This document shows, piece after piece, positions 47,593 through 56,114 of a stretch of DNA of 64,000 nucleotides; within the stretch, counting starts at the first letter, position 1; each line of letters begins with the position of its first letter. The translations under genes and the position numbers were made by a program. The notes below the pieces were generated by a model that saw nothing but the letters and a program-made list of their open reading frames with translations, was not told where the DNA came from and searched no databases. The stretch covers positions 34,978 through 98,977 of the forward strand of contig CADCIX010000004.1 of the NCBI GenBank assembly GCA_902801565.1, in the 5' to 3' direction. The DNA comes from an uncultured Veillonellaceae bacterium (GTDB taxonomy: Bacteria > Bacillota > Negativicutes > Selenomonadales > Selenomonadaceae).

Positions 47593-48791
47593 TCGTCCAC
47601 CATCTCCGGATGGAAGCTTTCCTTCCAGGGAAGACCCCACTTGTTCAGGGCATCCATGAAGGGATCAGGATCGAATTCCTCGATGTTCTTGACCCCCGGG
47701 CCCTTCCATGTGCCGTTCATGACCAGCATGGCCCCGATCATGGCGGGAACTCCCGTGGTGTAGGAGATTGCCTGGGAACCGACTTCCTTGTAGCACTCCT
47801 GATGGTCGCAGACATTGTAAAGATAGTAAGTCTTGTCCTTGCCGTCCTTCTTCCCCTTGAAAATGCAACCGATGTTCGTCTTGCCCTTGGTGCGCGGGCC
47901 AAGGCTTGCCGGATCGGGCAGGACCGCCTTGAGGAACTGCAGCGGAACGATCTTCTTTCCCTCGAACTCGATGGGCTCAATGGAAGTCATGCCCACATTT
48001 TCCAGGCATTTCAGATGGGTCAGGTAGCTCTGCCCGAAGGTCATGAAGAAACGGATGCGGCGGATTCCCGGAATATTGATTCCCAGGGACTCCAGTTCCT
48101 CATGATGGAGAAGATACATGTCCTTCGGCCCGATTTCCGGAAAATTGTAAACCCGCTTGATTTCCATGGGCTCCGTCTCCACCCACTTGCCATCTTCCCA
48201 ATAGCTTCCCTTGGCGGAAACCTCCCGGATGTTGATCTCGGGATTGAAGTTCGTGGCAAAGGGGTAGCCGTGGTCCCCGGCATTGCAGTCCAGAATGTCA
48301 ATATAGTTGATTTCATCGAAATGATGCTTCAGTGCATAGGCGGAAAAGACCCCCGTGACGCCGGGGTCGAAACCGGAACCCAAAAGCGCCGTGATGCCCG
48401 CCTTCTCGTAGCGCTCCCGATAGGCCCACTGCCACTTGTACTCAAACTTTGCCGTATCCTCCGGCTCGTAGTTCGCCGTATCCACATAATGTGTCTTTGT
48501 GGCAAGGCACGCATCCATGATGGTGAGGTCCTGATAGGGCAATGCCAGGTTCAGCACCACATCGGGCCGGAACTTCTCAATGAGAGCCACCAGTTCCTCC
48601 ACCTTGTTCGCATCCACCTGGGCCGTGGTGATCTTCGTCTTGCCCCCATCCAGCTTCGCCTTCAGGGCATCGCACTTGCTCTTCGTCCGCGAGGCGATGC
48701 AGATCTCCTCAAATGCCTCGCTGTTCTGGCAGCACTTGTGGATGGCGACACTCGCCACCCCGCCGCAACCGATAATCAAAGCCTTTCCCAT
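47589..48791 (-). CDS. carboxynorspermidine dehydrogenase (saccharopine dehydrogenase family)
   Basis: A 400-residue NAD(P)-dependent enzyme, often called CASDH or Lys1-like. It joins aspartate semialdehyde with putrescine or diaminopropane to give a carboxylated triamine. The dinucleotide loop ALIIGCGGVASVAIHKC is N-terminal; LGSGFDPGVTGVFSAYA is a family signature. nspC overlaps its end by four bases. The ATG at 48791 follows GAGGGGG. A hairpin separates it from speB upstream. Confidence 0.93.
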   Translation of the reverse strand: MGKALIIGCGGVASVAIHKCCQNSEAFEEICIASRTKSKCDALKAKLDGGKTKITTAQVDANKVEELVALIEKFRPDVVLNLALPYQDLTIMDACLATKTHYVDTANYEPEDTAKFEYKWQWAYRERYEKAGITALLGSGFDPGVTGVFSAYALKHHFDEINYIDILDCNAGDHGYPFATNFNPEINIREVSAKGSYWEDGKWVETEPMEIKRVYNFPEIGPKDMYLLHHEELESLGINIPGIRRIRFFMTFGQSYLTHLKCLENVGMTSIEPIEFEGKKIVPLQFLKAVLPDPASLGPRTKGKTNIGCIFKGKKDGKDKTYYLYNVCDHQECYKEVGSQAISYTTGVPAMIGAMLVMNGTWKGPGVKNIEEFDPDPFMDALNKWGLPWKESFHPEMVDE

Positions 48792-48860
48792 GATAGATTC
48801 CCCCTCATCATTTATACTCGCGATCAGTAAAATTTATATCTCGTTACATCTCCTCCGCGG

Positions 48861-48917
48861 TATATGCAGAGACCGTAAAAGCTTTGCCTACGGCAAATTT
48901 TAACGGTCTCTGGTATA
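48861..48917. repeat. large imperfect hairpin between speB and the carboxynorspermidine dehydrogenase gene
   Basis: Arms GCAGAGACCGT...AAAAGCTTTGCC and GGCAAATTTT...ACGGTCTCTG fold around a three-base loop. There is no T-run, so it is not a simple terminator. It splits the polyamine block into two parts and may stabilise or process the mRNA. Confidence 0.6.
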
Positions 48918-49781
48918 TCACGCAATTTCATGCCGTTCCAGGCACAAAAGCATTTCCCGCAAGAGTTTCAGCGCCACGGCCGTGGATGCCCCGCTTGCAT
49001 CGTAGGGCGGCGAAAGTTCCACCATGTCGCAGCCCACGATCTCACACCCCCGGATGACCTTCAATGCTGCCTGCAGGAGCTCAAGGAAGGTCACGCCGCC
49101 GGCCTCCGGCGTTCCCGTTCCCGGAAACACCGATGGGTCGAGCACATCGAGATCGATGGTGAAGTACACCGGCTTTCCCTTCAGGGAAGCGATGCTCTCT
49201 TCCAGGCCCTCAAAGTTGAACTTGTGCAGATGGGTATGTTCCCTTGCCCAGCAGAACTCCGCCCGCTCGCCGCTCCGGATGCCAAACTGGTGGATGCGAC
49301 CGTCACCGAGGATATCCCATGCGCGGCGAATCACCGTGGCATGGGAAAGTCTCGCCCCAAGGTAGTCCTCCCGAAGATCCGTATGGGCATCGAAATGGAC
49401 CAGGCACAAATCCGGATACTTCTCAAAGACCGCCTCAATGGCAGGCAGGGACACCAGATGCTCCCCGCCGATGAGAAAGGGCAGCTTGCCGTCCCTCAAC
49501 ACCTTCGAGGCAAAAGCCTTGATATCCCCCAGGGCTTTTTCCGCATCCCCAAAGCAAAGCTCCAAATCCCCGCCGTCAAAGACCTTCGCATCCTCCATGT
49601 CCAGATCCTGATAGGGGCTATAGGTCTCCAGCCCGTAGGACTCCGCCCGCATGGTGCGGCTGGCAAACCTCGTGCCGGGACGGTAGGAGGTCGTCGAGTC
49701 AAAGGGCGCGCCATAGAGGACGATACGGGCCTCATCATAACTCCCCTCGCAGCCCAAAAATGTTTCTACATTCCGCTCCAT
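48918..49781 (-). CDS. speB: agmatinase
   Basis: A 287-residue ureohydrolase, agmatine to putrescine plus urea. The Mn ligands are present: His in GGEHLVSLP, DAHTDLRED and DLDVLDPS. The N-terminal half is the usual length for bacterial agmatinase. It follows speE by 12 bases and is the natural next step after SpeA. Activity on a related guanidino compound cannot be excluded. Confidence 0.94.
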   Translation of the reverse strand: MERNVETFLGCEGSYDEARIVLYGAPFDSTTSYRPGTRFASRTMRAESYGLETYSPYQDLDMEDAKVFDGGDLELCFGDAEKALGDIKAFASKVLRDGKLPFLIGGEHLVSLPAIEAVFEKYPDLCLVHFDAHTDLREDYLGARLSHATVIRRAWDILGDGRIHQFGIRSGERAEFCWAREHTHLHKFNFEGLEESIASLKGKPVYFTIDLDVLDPSVFPGTGTPEAGGVTFLELLQAALKVIRGCEIVGCDMVELSPPYDASGASTAVALKLLREMLLCLERHEIA

Positions 49782-49793
49782 AGTTCCTCCCTT

Positions 49794-50645
49794 TCACTCC
49801 ACATCCCGAAGCATCTTCTCCACATAGTTCGGCAAGGCGAACGACCCTGCATGAAGATGCGTATTGTAATACCGTGTCTGTATCCCAAGTGCCTCCCATG
49901 CCTTCCAGTCCACATCCTTGACGGGATGCCTTTTCTTCGCGGCAAACCCGAAGAGCCAATGGCCTGATGGATAGGTGGGGATATGAAGCTGGTAGACGCG
50001 ACTGATGGGAAAGGATTCCACGATGCGCTTGTGCGCCCTCTGCATGGCGTAGGCATCCTCCTTGTAGAAGGGGCTTTCATGCTGGTTCACCATGATGCCG
50101 TCCTCATGGAGCGCCTTGTAGCAGTTCCCGTAGAACTCCTTGGTGAAAAGCCCTTCCCCCGGCCCAAAGGGGTCCGTGGAATCCACAATGATGATGTCGT
50201 AGGTATCCTCACAGTGGCGGACGAATTTCAGGCCATCCTCATAGTGGATGGAAACGCGGGAATCCCCAAGGCATCCCGCAGTCTGGGGCAGATGCTCGCG
50301 GCACGCCTCCACCACCATCTCGTCAATCTCCACCAGATCGATATGCTCTACCGTATCGTAGCGCAGAAGCTCCCGCACCGTGCCGCCGTCGCCGCCGCCA
50401 ACCACCAGTATCTTTTTCGCATCCGGCTTCACGCACATGGGCACATGGACAATCATCTCATGGTAGATGAACTCATCCTTCTCCGTCAGCATCATATAGC
50501 CGTCAAGAACCAGGAACCGCCCGAACTCCTTCGACTCAAAGATATCGATGCGCTGGAATTCGCTGCGCCCCGTATAGATCTGCCGGTCCACCTTGATGGA
50601 AAAGTGGACATTCGGCGTATGCTGTTCCGTAAACCATAACTCCAT
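49794..50645 (-). CDS. speE: spermidine synthase (polyamine aminopropyltransferase)
   Basis: A 283-residue enzyme that moves an aminopropyl group from decarboxylated AdoMet to putrescine. Features are the N-terminal strand domain (MELWFTEQHTPNVHFSIKV), the nucleotide site LVVGGGDGGTVRELLRY, and the catalytic Asp in VDSTDPFGPGEGLF. The polyamine accepted is inferred; other aminopropyltransferases share these motifs. It lies six bases after speA. Confidence 0.94.
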   Translation of the reverse strand: MELWFTEQHTPNVHFSIKVDRQIYTGRSEFQRIDIFESKEFGRFLVLDGYMMLTEKDEFIYHEMIVHVPMCVKPDAKKILVVGGGDGGTVRELLRYDTVEHIDLVEIDEMVVEACREHLPQTAGCLGDSRVSIHYEDGLKFVRHCEDTYDIIIVDSTDPFGPGEGLFTKEFYGNCYKALHEDGIMVNQHESPFYKEDAYAMQRAHKRIVESFPISRVYQLHIPTYPSGHWLFGFAAKKRHPVKDVDWKAWEALGIQTRYYNTHLHAGSFALPNYVEKMLRDVE

Positions 50646-50651
50646 AAAAAC

Positions 50652-52106
50652 TCATTCCTCCCGCATGACATTGAGGCAGCGTATCGTCATATCCTCCGGC
50701 CCCGTCATCTGGCAGCCCTTCTTCTTGGCATAGCGGATATAAGTGAGGATCTCCTCCGTGATAAGCTCTCCCGGTGCCAGGATCGGGATGCCCGGCGGAT
50801 AGCACATGACGAATTCCCCCGTCACCCTTCCGGCAGTCTGCCCGATGGGAAGGGATTCCTTCTCCGAATAGAATGCCTTTTGCGGGCCGCATTTCACCAC
50901 GGGGTCAATGTACTCTGCCCGGAGCATCTTCGAGGAATCCTTGCGATGGTTCCTGCGGATCTCCGCCAGCGCCGCCACAAGCCGCTCGATATCCTTGGGC
51001 CGGTCCCCCACGGAAACATAGGCCAGAAGATTCGCAATATCCCCGAACTCCGTCTGTATATCGTACTCATCCCGAAGGATATCGTAGACCTCGATTCCCG
51101 CCAGCCCCACAGGGCGCGTGAACACCGAGAGCTTCGTGATATCGAAGTCATAGATGGAATCCCCGTTGATGAGCTCCTTGCCATAGGCATAATAATCGCC
51201 GATCGTATTGATCTCATCCCTGGCATATTCCACCAGGCCGATGACCTTATCGAGAATCTCCCGCCCATGAAGGGCAAGGTTCCGCCGGGAAATGTCGAGG
51301 CTCACCATCAAAAGATAGGAGCCGCTGGTGGTCTGGGTGAGATTGATGATCTGATGGACATACCCCTCATTCACGTCAGGCCCGCAGAGAAGCATGGAAC
51401 TCTGGGTAAGGGAACCTCCCGATTTATGCATGCTGATAGCCGCCATATCCGCACCGGCTGCCATTGCCGACTGGGGAAGGCGGTCATCAAAATAGAAATG
51501 CGTCCCATGTGCTTCATCCGCCAGCACCTTCATCCCATGCCTGTGGGCAAGCTCCACGATGGCGGAAAGATTGGAACAGATGCCATAATAGGTGGGATTG
51601 TTCACGAGGACAGCCTTGGCATCCGGATTTTTCCGGATGGCCTCCTCCACCTCATCCACCCGCATACCAAGAGAGATGCCCAGGGTATGGTCCATCTGCG
51701 GGTTCACGTAAACTGGAATCGCACCGCAGAGAATCAAGGCATTGATGGCGCTCCGATGGACATTGCGGGGCATGATGATCTTGTCCCCCTGCCCCACAGA
51801 AGCCAGCACCATGGCCTGCACGGCCGAGGTCGTTCCCCCTACCATGAAAAAGGCATGGGCGGCACCAAAAGCCTCCGCCGCCAATGCCTCCGCATCCTTG
51901 ATCACGGACACGGGATGGCAAAGGTTGTCCAGCATCTTCATGGAATTGACATCCACATCAAGGCAGCGGCTTCCCAAGAACTCCGAGAGTTCCGGATTCC
52001 CGCGGCCACGCTTGTGCCCTGGCACGTCAAAGGGCACAAGGCGGGCGGCCTTCATCTTTTCCAGCGCCTCAAGGACAGGCGCACGGTCCTGGGTCAGATA
52101 GTCCAT
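50652..52106 (-). CDS. speA: arginine decarboxylase (aspartate-aminotransferase fold)
   Basis: A 484-residue PLP enzyme of the Orn/Lys/Arg decarboxylase group, short form as in Bacillus SpeA. PFDVPGHKRG is the N-terminal signature, the PLP Lys lies in ISMHKSGGSLTQSS, and VLADEAHGTHF holds the cofactor Asp and His. Arginine is the likely substrate because agmatinase is two genes downstream. Lysine or ornithine cannot be excluded: cadaverine is made in Selenomonas. The start ATG 52106 follows AAGGAGG. Confidence 0.9.
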   Translation of the reverse strand: MDYLTQDRAPVLEALEKMKAARLVPFDVPGHKRGRGNPELSEFLGSRCLDVDVNSMKMLDNLCHPVSVIKDAEALAAEAFGAAHAFFMVGGTTSAVQAMVLASVGQGDKIIMPRNVHRSAINALILCGAIPVYVNPQMDHTLGISLGMRVDEVEEAIRKNPDAKAVLVNNPTYYGICSNLSAIVELAHRHGMKVLADEAHGTHFYFDDRLPQSAMAAGADMAAISMHKSGGSLTQSSMLLCGPDVNEGYVHQIINLTQTTSGSYLLMVSLDISRRNLALHGREILDKVIGLVEYARDEINTIGDYYAYGKELINGDSIYDFDITKLSVFTRPVGLAGIEVYDILRDEYDIQTEFGDIANLLAYVSVGDRPKDIERLVAALAEIRRNHRKDSSKMLRAEYIDPVVKCGPQKAFYSEKESLPIGQTAGRVTGEFVMCYPPGIPILAPGELITEEILTYIRYAKKKGCQMTGPEDMTIRCLNVMREE

Positions 52107-52119
52107 CTCCCGGCCTCCT

Positions 52120-52917
52120 TCAATACACGTTTCGTCCGCTGAAGATCTCTATCATTTCACGCCGCAGGCTGCTCGTGATGGCAAGCCGTGTCTTGGGAGG
52201 AATCTCATAGATATCCGTATTGAAGAGATAGTTCTGCAGCTCCGGCTCCTTGATGAGCATGCGTGTATGGAAGAGATTTGCCTGATAGAGATTGATGTCC
52301 ACTGCATCGTAATCGTTCAGGGTGTCTTCCGCGATATATTCCTGGATGGAGGTCATCTTCTGGTCCTGGAAGAGCTTCTTCCCGGATACGTCCCGTGTAA
52401 AGCCCCGGACACGATAGTCCATGGTGATGATATCTGAGTCGAACTGCCCGATGAGGTAGTCCAGGGTCTTGAGCGGCGTGATCTCGCCGCAGGTAGCCAC
52501 GTCGATATCCACGCGGAAGGTAGCGATGCTGGTCTCGGGATGGAACTCCGGATAGGTATGCACCGTCACATGGCTCTTGTCCAGATGGGCCACAATGGTG
52601 TCCCGCAAGGGCTTCGCCTTCTTCACGATGGGCTTCTTCTGACCGGTTGCAACCGCCGCCTCTTCAGCGATGAGCAAAGTGACACTGGCACCCTGCGGCT
52701 CATAGTCCTGCTTGGCAATATTGAGGATACGCGCCCCTATCATCTCCGTCACGCGGGACAGTATCTTGGTAAGCCGTTCTGAATTATACTGCTCGTCGAT
52801 ATACTTGATATAGTCCTCCTGCTCCCTCTGGGACTTCGCGTAGCAGATATCATAGATATTGAAACTCAACGACTTCGTGAGATTGTTGAACCCATACAGC
52901 TTCAGCTTCTCTTCCAA
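52120..52917 (-). CDS. speD: S-adenosylmethionine decarboxylase proenzyme (E. coli type)
   Basis: A 265-residue proenzyme, close to the 264 of E. coli SpeD. The processing site reads [13 protein letters not shown] near residue 110, with the serine that becomes the pyruvoyl group. ADIEVSTCG of E. coli is VDIDVATCG here. [14 protein letters not shown] is the N-terminal match. The best start is TTG 52917, nine bases after GGAAGGG; a further 14 residues upstream have no counterpart. It supplies decarboxylated AdoMet for SpeE. Confidence 0.93.
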   Translation of the reverse strand: MEEKLKLYGFNNLTKSLSFNIYDICYAKSQREQEDYIKYIDEQYNSERLTKILSRVTEMIGARILNIAKQDYEPQGASVTLLIAEEAAVATGQKKPIVKKAKPLRDTIVAHLDKSHVTVHTYPEFHPETSIATFRVDIDVATCGEITPLKTLDYLIGQFDSDIITMDYRVRGFTRDVSGKKLFQDQKMTSIQEYIAEDTLNDYDAVDINLYQANLFHTRMLIKEPELQNYLFNTDIYEIPPKTRLAITSSLRREMIEIFSGRNVY

Positions 52918-52986
52918 CTTGCCAGACCCTTCCTTTCCTGTGCCGGTCAGCACATACAAATGACCCCTGGGAACCCTAGTTCCTTG

Positions 52987-53021
52987 CAGAAAAGACCGCG
53001 GCTTCTCACAAGTCGCGGTCT
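52987..53021 (-). terminator. terminator-like hairpin upstream of speD
   Basis: On the minus strand AGACCGCG, loop, CGCGGTCT, then TTTTCT. It ends the upstream gene but may also attenuate the polyamine operon if the promoter at 53032-53060 is real. Confidence 0.8.
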
Positions 53022-53031
53022 GCGTACGTTT

Positions 53032-53060
53032 AACTTACCATAGTTCTCCCTGTTTTGCAA
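53032..53060 (-). promoter_or_regulatory. possible speD operon promoter
   Basis: TTGCAA (53060-53055), 17 bases, TAAGTT (53037-53032) on the minus strand, before the hairpin. The -10 is poor. Confidence 0.35.
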
Positions 53061-53092
53061 GGGCGAAAATCCCTTCGCCAACAGAATCTTTC

Positions 53093-53779
53093 TCAATCCC
53101 TCAATTGATCGTAAAGCAACAGGATATTCTTGAACCGCCGGATCTCCGCCGGGCTCAGTATCTTGTTCTCCTGCTCATGTCCCACGATGGTGACCTTCAC
53201 GTTCATCGCGCTCCCAATCGATTGCATCGCATCGGCCATATCCGAAGCTGCCGGCACATCATACCAGGAAATGACGCGTCCATCCCGCTCCTCCTGCTTC
53301 ATGGCTCCGGACTGGAAGGACAGCACGCGGTCCCCCTGGTCCCCCTTTATGGCGATCCTGTCGAACTGCAGCGGAGCACCGCCACGATATCCTGCAATGA
53401 TATGCAGCGTAGGAGAAGCGCCTTTGTGCTCAACGACATAGGGAGTAAGGAACACGCCGTCATCCTCCTCATTCATCTCATACTGATAGGAAATATCCCC
53501 ATTGGCAGAAGGGGTTACATACATATCCTGCACCAGATGGGCAATATCCTCTTCATACTCCCCCTCAGGCTGAACCCTCCCCGCAGTTTTCTCTTTTTCC
53601 GCAGTACTCTTCTTCTCCTTTTTCGAGGGCTTCTCCACAGGCGGCGGCGCTTCGGCCTTGCGTTTCTCATTTTCCGCCCGGATGTGTGCCTTCGTGTTAT
53701 GATACCCCACGTAGGCAAAGGACCCCGCCGTCACCACGGCAATCATGCAGACAATCGCTATAATCGCATTCTTGACCAA
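53093..53779 (-). CDS. membrane-anchored protein of unknown function
   Basis: A protein of about 228 residues, not recognised. One N-terminal membrane helix (AIIAIVCMIAVVTAGSFAYVGY) is followed by a charged, Pro/Lys/Glu-rich linker to about residue 65. A C-terminal domain of about 150 residues follows, with TLHIIAGYRGGAPLQFDRIAIKGD and a final helix. It is likely attached to the membrane with the domain outside. The best start is TTG 53779, six bases after GGAGGTG. It is upstream of the polyamine block, but a terminator lies between. Confidence 0.7.
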   Translation of the reverse strand: MVKNAIIAIVCMIAVVTAGSFAYVGYHNTKAHIRAENEKRKAEAPPPVEKPSKKEKKSTAEKEKTAGRVQPEGEYEEDIAHLVQDMYVTPSANGDISYQYEMNEEDDGVFLTPYVVEHKGASPTLHIIAGYRGGAPLQFDRIAIKGDQGDRVLSFQSGAMKQEERDGRVISWYDVPAASDMADAMQSIGSAMNVKVTIVGHEQENKILSPAEIRRFKNILLLYDQLRD

Positions 53780-53854
53780 ACCACACACCTCCATATTTTT
53801 GGCATCGCATACTACATATAATTCTCTCTTTTAAGAAAAAATCCTGCAAACAGA

Positions 53855-53881
53855 AAAAGGATTCCTGCAAAACAGGAATCC
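53855..53881 (-). terminator. tRNA-Ala terminator
   Basis: On the minus strand GGATTCCTG TTTTG CAGGAATCC, then TTTTTCTG. Confidence 0.85.
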
Positions 53882-53892
53882 CGGGATTTCAA

Positions 53893-53968
<76 letters not shown>

Positions 53969-54001
53969 ATTCACAAGCGGCTCGCGCCGTCAACAGATAA
54001 T

Positions 54002-54030
54002 ATATTAACAGCTTTTTACCGCTTTGTCAA
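54002..54030 (-). promoter_or_regulatory. tRNA-Ala promoter
   Basis: TTGACA (54030-54025), 17 bases, TAATAT (54007-54002) on the minus strand. It overlaps the region before the rfbB stop. Confidence 0.8.
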
Positions 54031-54038
54031 TATCTTTT

Positions 54039-55052
54039 TTACGAAATATGACTTTGTTCATATTCCTTGTACTCGCCGCTCACAATGTTCTCCCACCAGG
54101 TCTTATTGTCAAGATACCATTGGATGGTCCTCTTGATGCCCTCATCAAATTTCGTGGCAGGCTCCCAGCCGAGCTCCTCATGGATCTTCGTAGGGTCAAT
54201 GGCATAGCGGCGGTCATGCCCCTTGCGGTCCTCCACATGCTCAATCAGGTTCTCCGGCTTGCCGAGCTCCTTCAGGATGGTCCTGACCACATCGATGTTG
54301 CGTCTTTCATTATGCCCGCCAATATTGTAGGTCTCCCCCACTCTCCCCTTGCGGAGGATGAGATCGATGGCCACGCAATGGTCTTTCACGTAAAGCCAGT
54401 CCCGCACATTCTCTCCCTTCCCATAGACCGGCAATTTCTTGTCATGCAGGGCATTGATGATCATGAGGGGAATCAGCTTCTCCGGGAAATGATAAGGGCC
54501 GTAATTGTTCGAGCATCTGGAAATCGTGACCGGCACCCCATAGGTGCGATGGTAGGCATGCACCAGAAGATCCGCCCCCGCCTTGGAGGCCGAATACGGA
54601 CTGGAGGTGTTCAGGTTCGTTGTCTCCGTGAAGAAAAGGTCCGGCCGGTCAAGGGGCAGATCCCCATACACCTCGTCCGTGGAGACCTGATGGAACCTTT
54701 TGACATCGTATTTGCGGCAGGCATCCAGAAGGACCTGTGTGCCGAGAACATTCGTCCGAAGGAAGATCTCCGGCTGGTGTATGGATCGGTCCACATGGCT
54801 CTCCGCCGCGAAATTCACGACGATGTCCGGCTTCTCCTCTTCAAACATGCGGTAGACCATGGCACGATCTGCAATATCGCCGCGAATGAACTTGAAATTC
54901 TCGTTCTTCTCCGCCTCGGCCAGCGTCTCAAGATTCCCCGCATAGGTCAGGGCATCATAGCAGATGACCTTGTCCTCCGGATGCTTCTCCAGAAGATAGT
55001 AGACAAAATTGCTGCCGATAAAACCGGCGCCACCCGTAACAATAATATTCAT
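54039..55052 (-). CDS. rfbB: dTDP-glucose 4,6-dehydratase
   Basis: A 337-residue SDR enzyme, the second step of dTDP-rhamnose synthesis for surface glycans. The NAD loop is IIVTGGAGFIGSNFVYYLL. The catalytic set is STDEVYGDLP (Thr, Asp, Glu) and YSASKAGAD (Tyr-x-x-x-Lys). RCSNNYGPYHFPEKLIPLMI is a clear RmlB signature. The start is one of two ATGs (55055, 55052) behind GGAG. The other rml genes are not in the window. Confidence 0.95.
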   Translation of the reverse strand: MNIIVTGGAGFIGSNFVYYLLEKHPEDKVICYDALTYAGNLETLAEAEKNENFKFIRGDIADRAMVYRMFEEEKPDIVVNFAAESHVDRSIHQPEIFLRTNVLGTQVLLDACRKYDVKRFHQVSTDEVYGDLPLDRPDLFFTETTNLNTSSPYSASKAGADLLVHAYHRTYGVPVTISRCSNNYGPYHFPEKLIPLMIINALHDKKLPVYGKGENVRDWLYVKDHCVAIDLILRKGRVGETYNIGGHNERRNIDVVRTILKELGKPENLIEHVEDRKGHDRRYAIDPTKIHEELGWEPATKFDEGIKRTIQWYLDNKTWWENIVSGEYKEYEQSHIS

Positions 55053-55112
55053 CATAAACTCCATTCCGCCGCCGCTACCGACAGCACAAACAGTAACGCT
55101 ATCTATTGCCTA

Positions 55113-55141
55113 ACTATACCATTTACCGCAAAGCAAGTCAA
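55113..55141 (-). promoter_or_regulatory. rfbB promoter
   Basis: TTGACT (55141-55136), 17 bases, TATAGT (55118-55113) on the minus strand. Confidence 0.75.
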
Positions 55142-55154
55142 ACAAGATGCCACC

Positions 55155-55676
55155 CTATTTCTTTTTCCCCTTGCCTGAAGTGCCCACACCGGGGTTCCCC
55201 AATATCATGTAGACCACGGTCTTTTCCTTTTTGCCGGACAGACGGAAGCGCAAAAAGGGATCTGTGGCCTTCATGCCGCCATAGGACATGATGATATCCC
55301 CATTGGTCGCCGTATAGCCCTTCGCTTCCCCATAGGTCTGCTCAATCGCCTCCTTGGTGGAGCCGATGCCGATCCCCTCCGGGGTCCTGACCATGGGAAC
55401 CCTGTCCACCACGATGCACCACATGGTCTTTCCGAACCTGGTCTTGATGATGAGTTCCGCACCGTACAGATTCAGCCAGTCACGCCAGCAATAATTTTCC
55501 CCATTCGCCGCAATACGGGTTGGCCTTCCGAAAAATCCAAGGACATTCTGAATAGGGTCCCCAAGCTTTACGGGAGTCCCATCCTCCTGCAATTCCGTCG
55601 GGATCGGCACAACGGCCTCACAAGCCGCCGAAAACGCCAGCAGGCACACCAGGGACAGAAGCAATATCCTTTTCAT
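55155..55676 (-). CDS. exported protein of unknown function
   Basis: A 173-residue protein, not recognised. An N-terminal signal sequence (MKRILLLSLVCLLAFSAACE) could be cut by signal peptidase I; the SAAC before the mature part is a weak lipobox at best. The mature part mixes strands and turns (PIQNVLGFFGRPTRIAAN, GIGIGSTKEAIEQTYGEAKGY), a pattern seen in small periplasmic domains. It ends in Lys-rich GKGKKK. The start ATG 55676 follows GGAGGG. Confidence 0.7.
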   Translation of the reverse strand: MKRILLLSLVCLLAFSAACEAVVPIPTELQEDGTPVKLGDPIQNVLGFFGRPTRIAANGENYCWRDWLNLYGAELIIKTRFGKTMWCIVVDRVPMVRTPEGIGIGSTKEAIEQTYGEAKGYTATNGDIIMSYGGMKATDPFLRFRLSGKKEKTVVYMILGNPGVGTSGKGKKK

Positions 55677-55753
55677 GGCACCACGCCCTCCTATTTGCAT
55701 ATATTATTGGTAATATTCCTCATGCCTCTGGTATTTTCCTTCCATTATCCCTG

Positions 55754-55796
55754 CAAAAAAAGAGAGGGCTTCCGCCTCAAGCGAAATGCCCTCTGC
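55754..55796 (-). terminator. tRNA-Pro terminator
   Basis: On the minus strand AGAGGGC, an 18-base loop, GCCCTCT, then CTTTTTTT. Confidence 0.75.
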
Positions 55797-55812
55797 TTTC
55801 ATTCTTCAAAAA

Positions 55813-55889
55813 TGGTCGGAACGACAAGATTTGAACTTGCGACCTCTTCCACCCCAAGAAAGCGCTCTACCAAGCTGAGCTACGTCCCG
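55813..55889 (-). tRNA. tRNA-Pro (anticodon GGG)
   Basis: A 77-base cloverleaf with acceptor CGGGACG / CGTTCCG, anticodon loop TTGGGGT and an encoded CCA. Confidence 0.95.
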
Positions 55890-55913
55890 AACTCGTACTT
55901 AACGTACTGATAT

Positions 55914-55942
55914 AGGATACACCATTTTTTCGGATTTGTAAA
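55914..55942 (-). promoter_or_regulatory. tRNA-Pro promoter
   Basis: TTTACA (55942-55937), 17 bases, TATCCT (55919-55914). TTTACAAATCCG is shared with the tRNA-Met/Thr/fMet promoter. Confidence 0.7.
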
Positions 55943-56071
55943 GGAAAATTTTTATTTCTTACTATGAATGTACATCCATCAAAGCATATTTCCCAAAAAT
56001 TCCATACAAAAATCTTTTATTACAAAGGAGGAAATTTTCATGAGATGTTGAAATAGTATAACTAACAAACA

Positions 56072-56092
56072 TTATTGTAAAGTTATTGTAAA
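56072..56092 (+). repeat. 11-bp-phased direct repeat before the chemoreceptor gene
   Basis: TTATTGTAAA at 56072-56081 and 56083-56092, about one helical turn apart, 22 bases before the start codon. Confidence 0.5.
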
Positions 56093-56114
56093 ATAAATAC
56101 GAGGAGGAATATTT

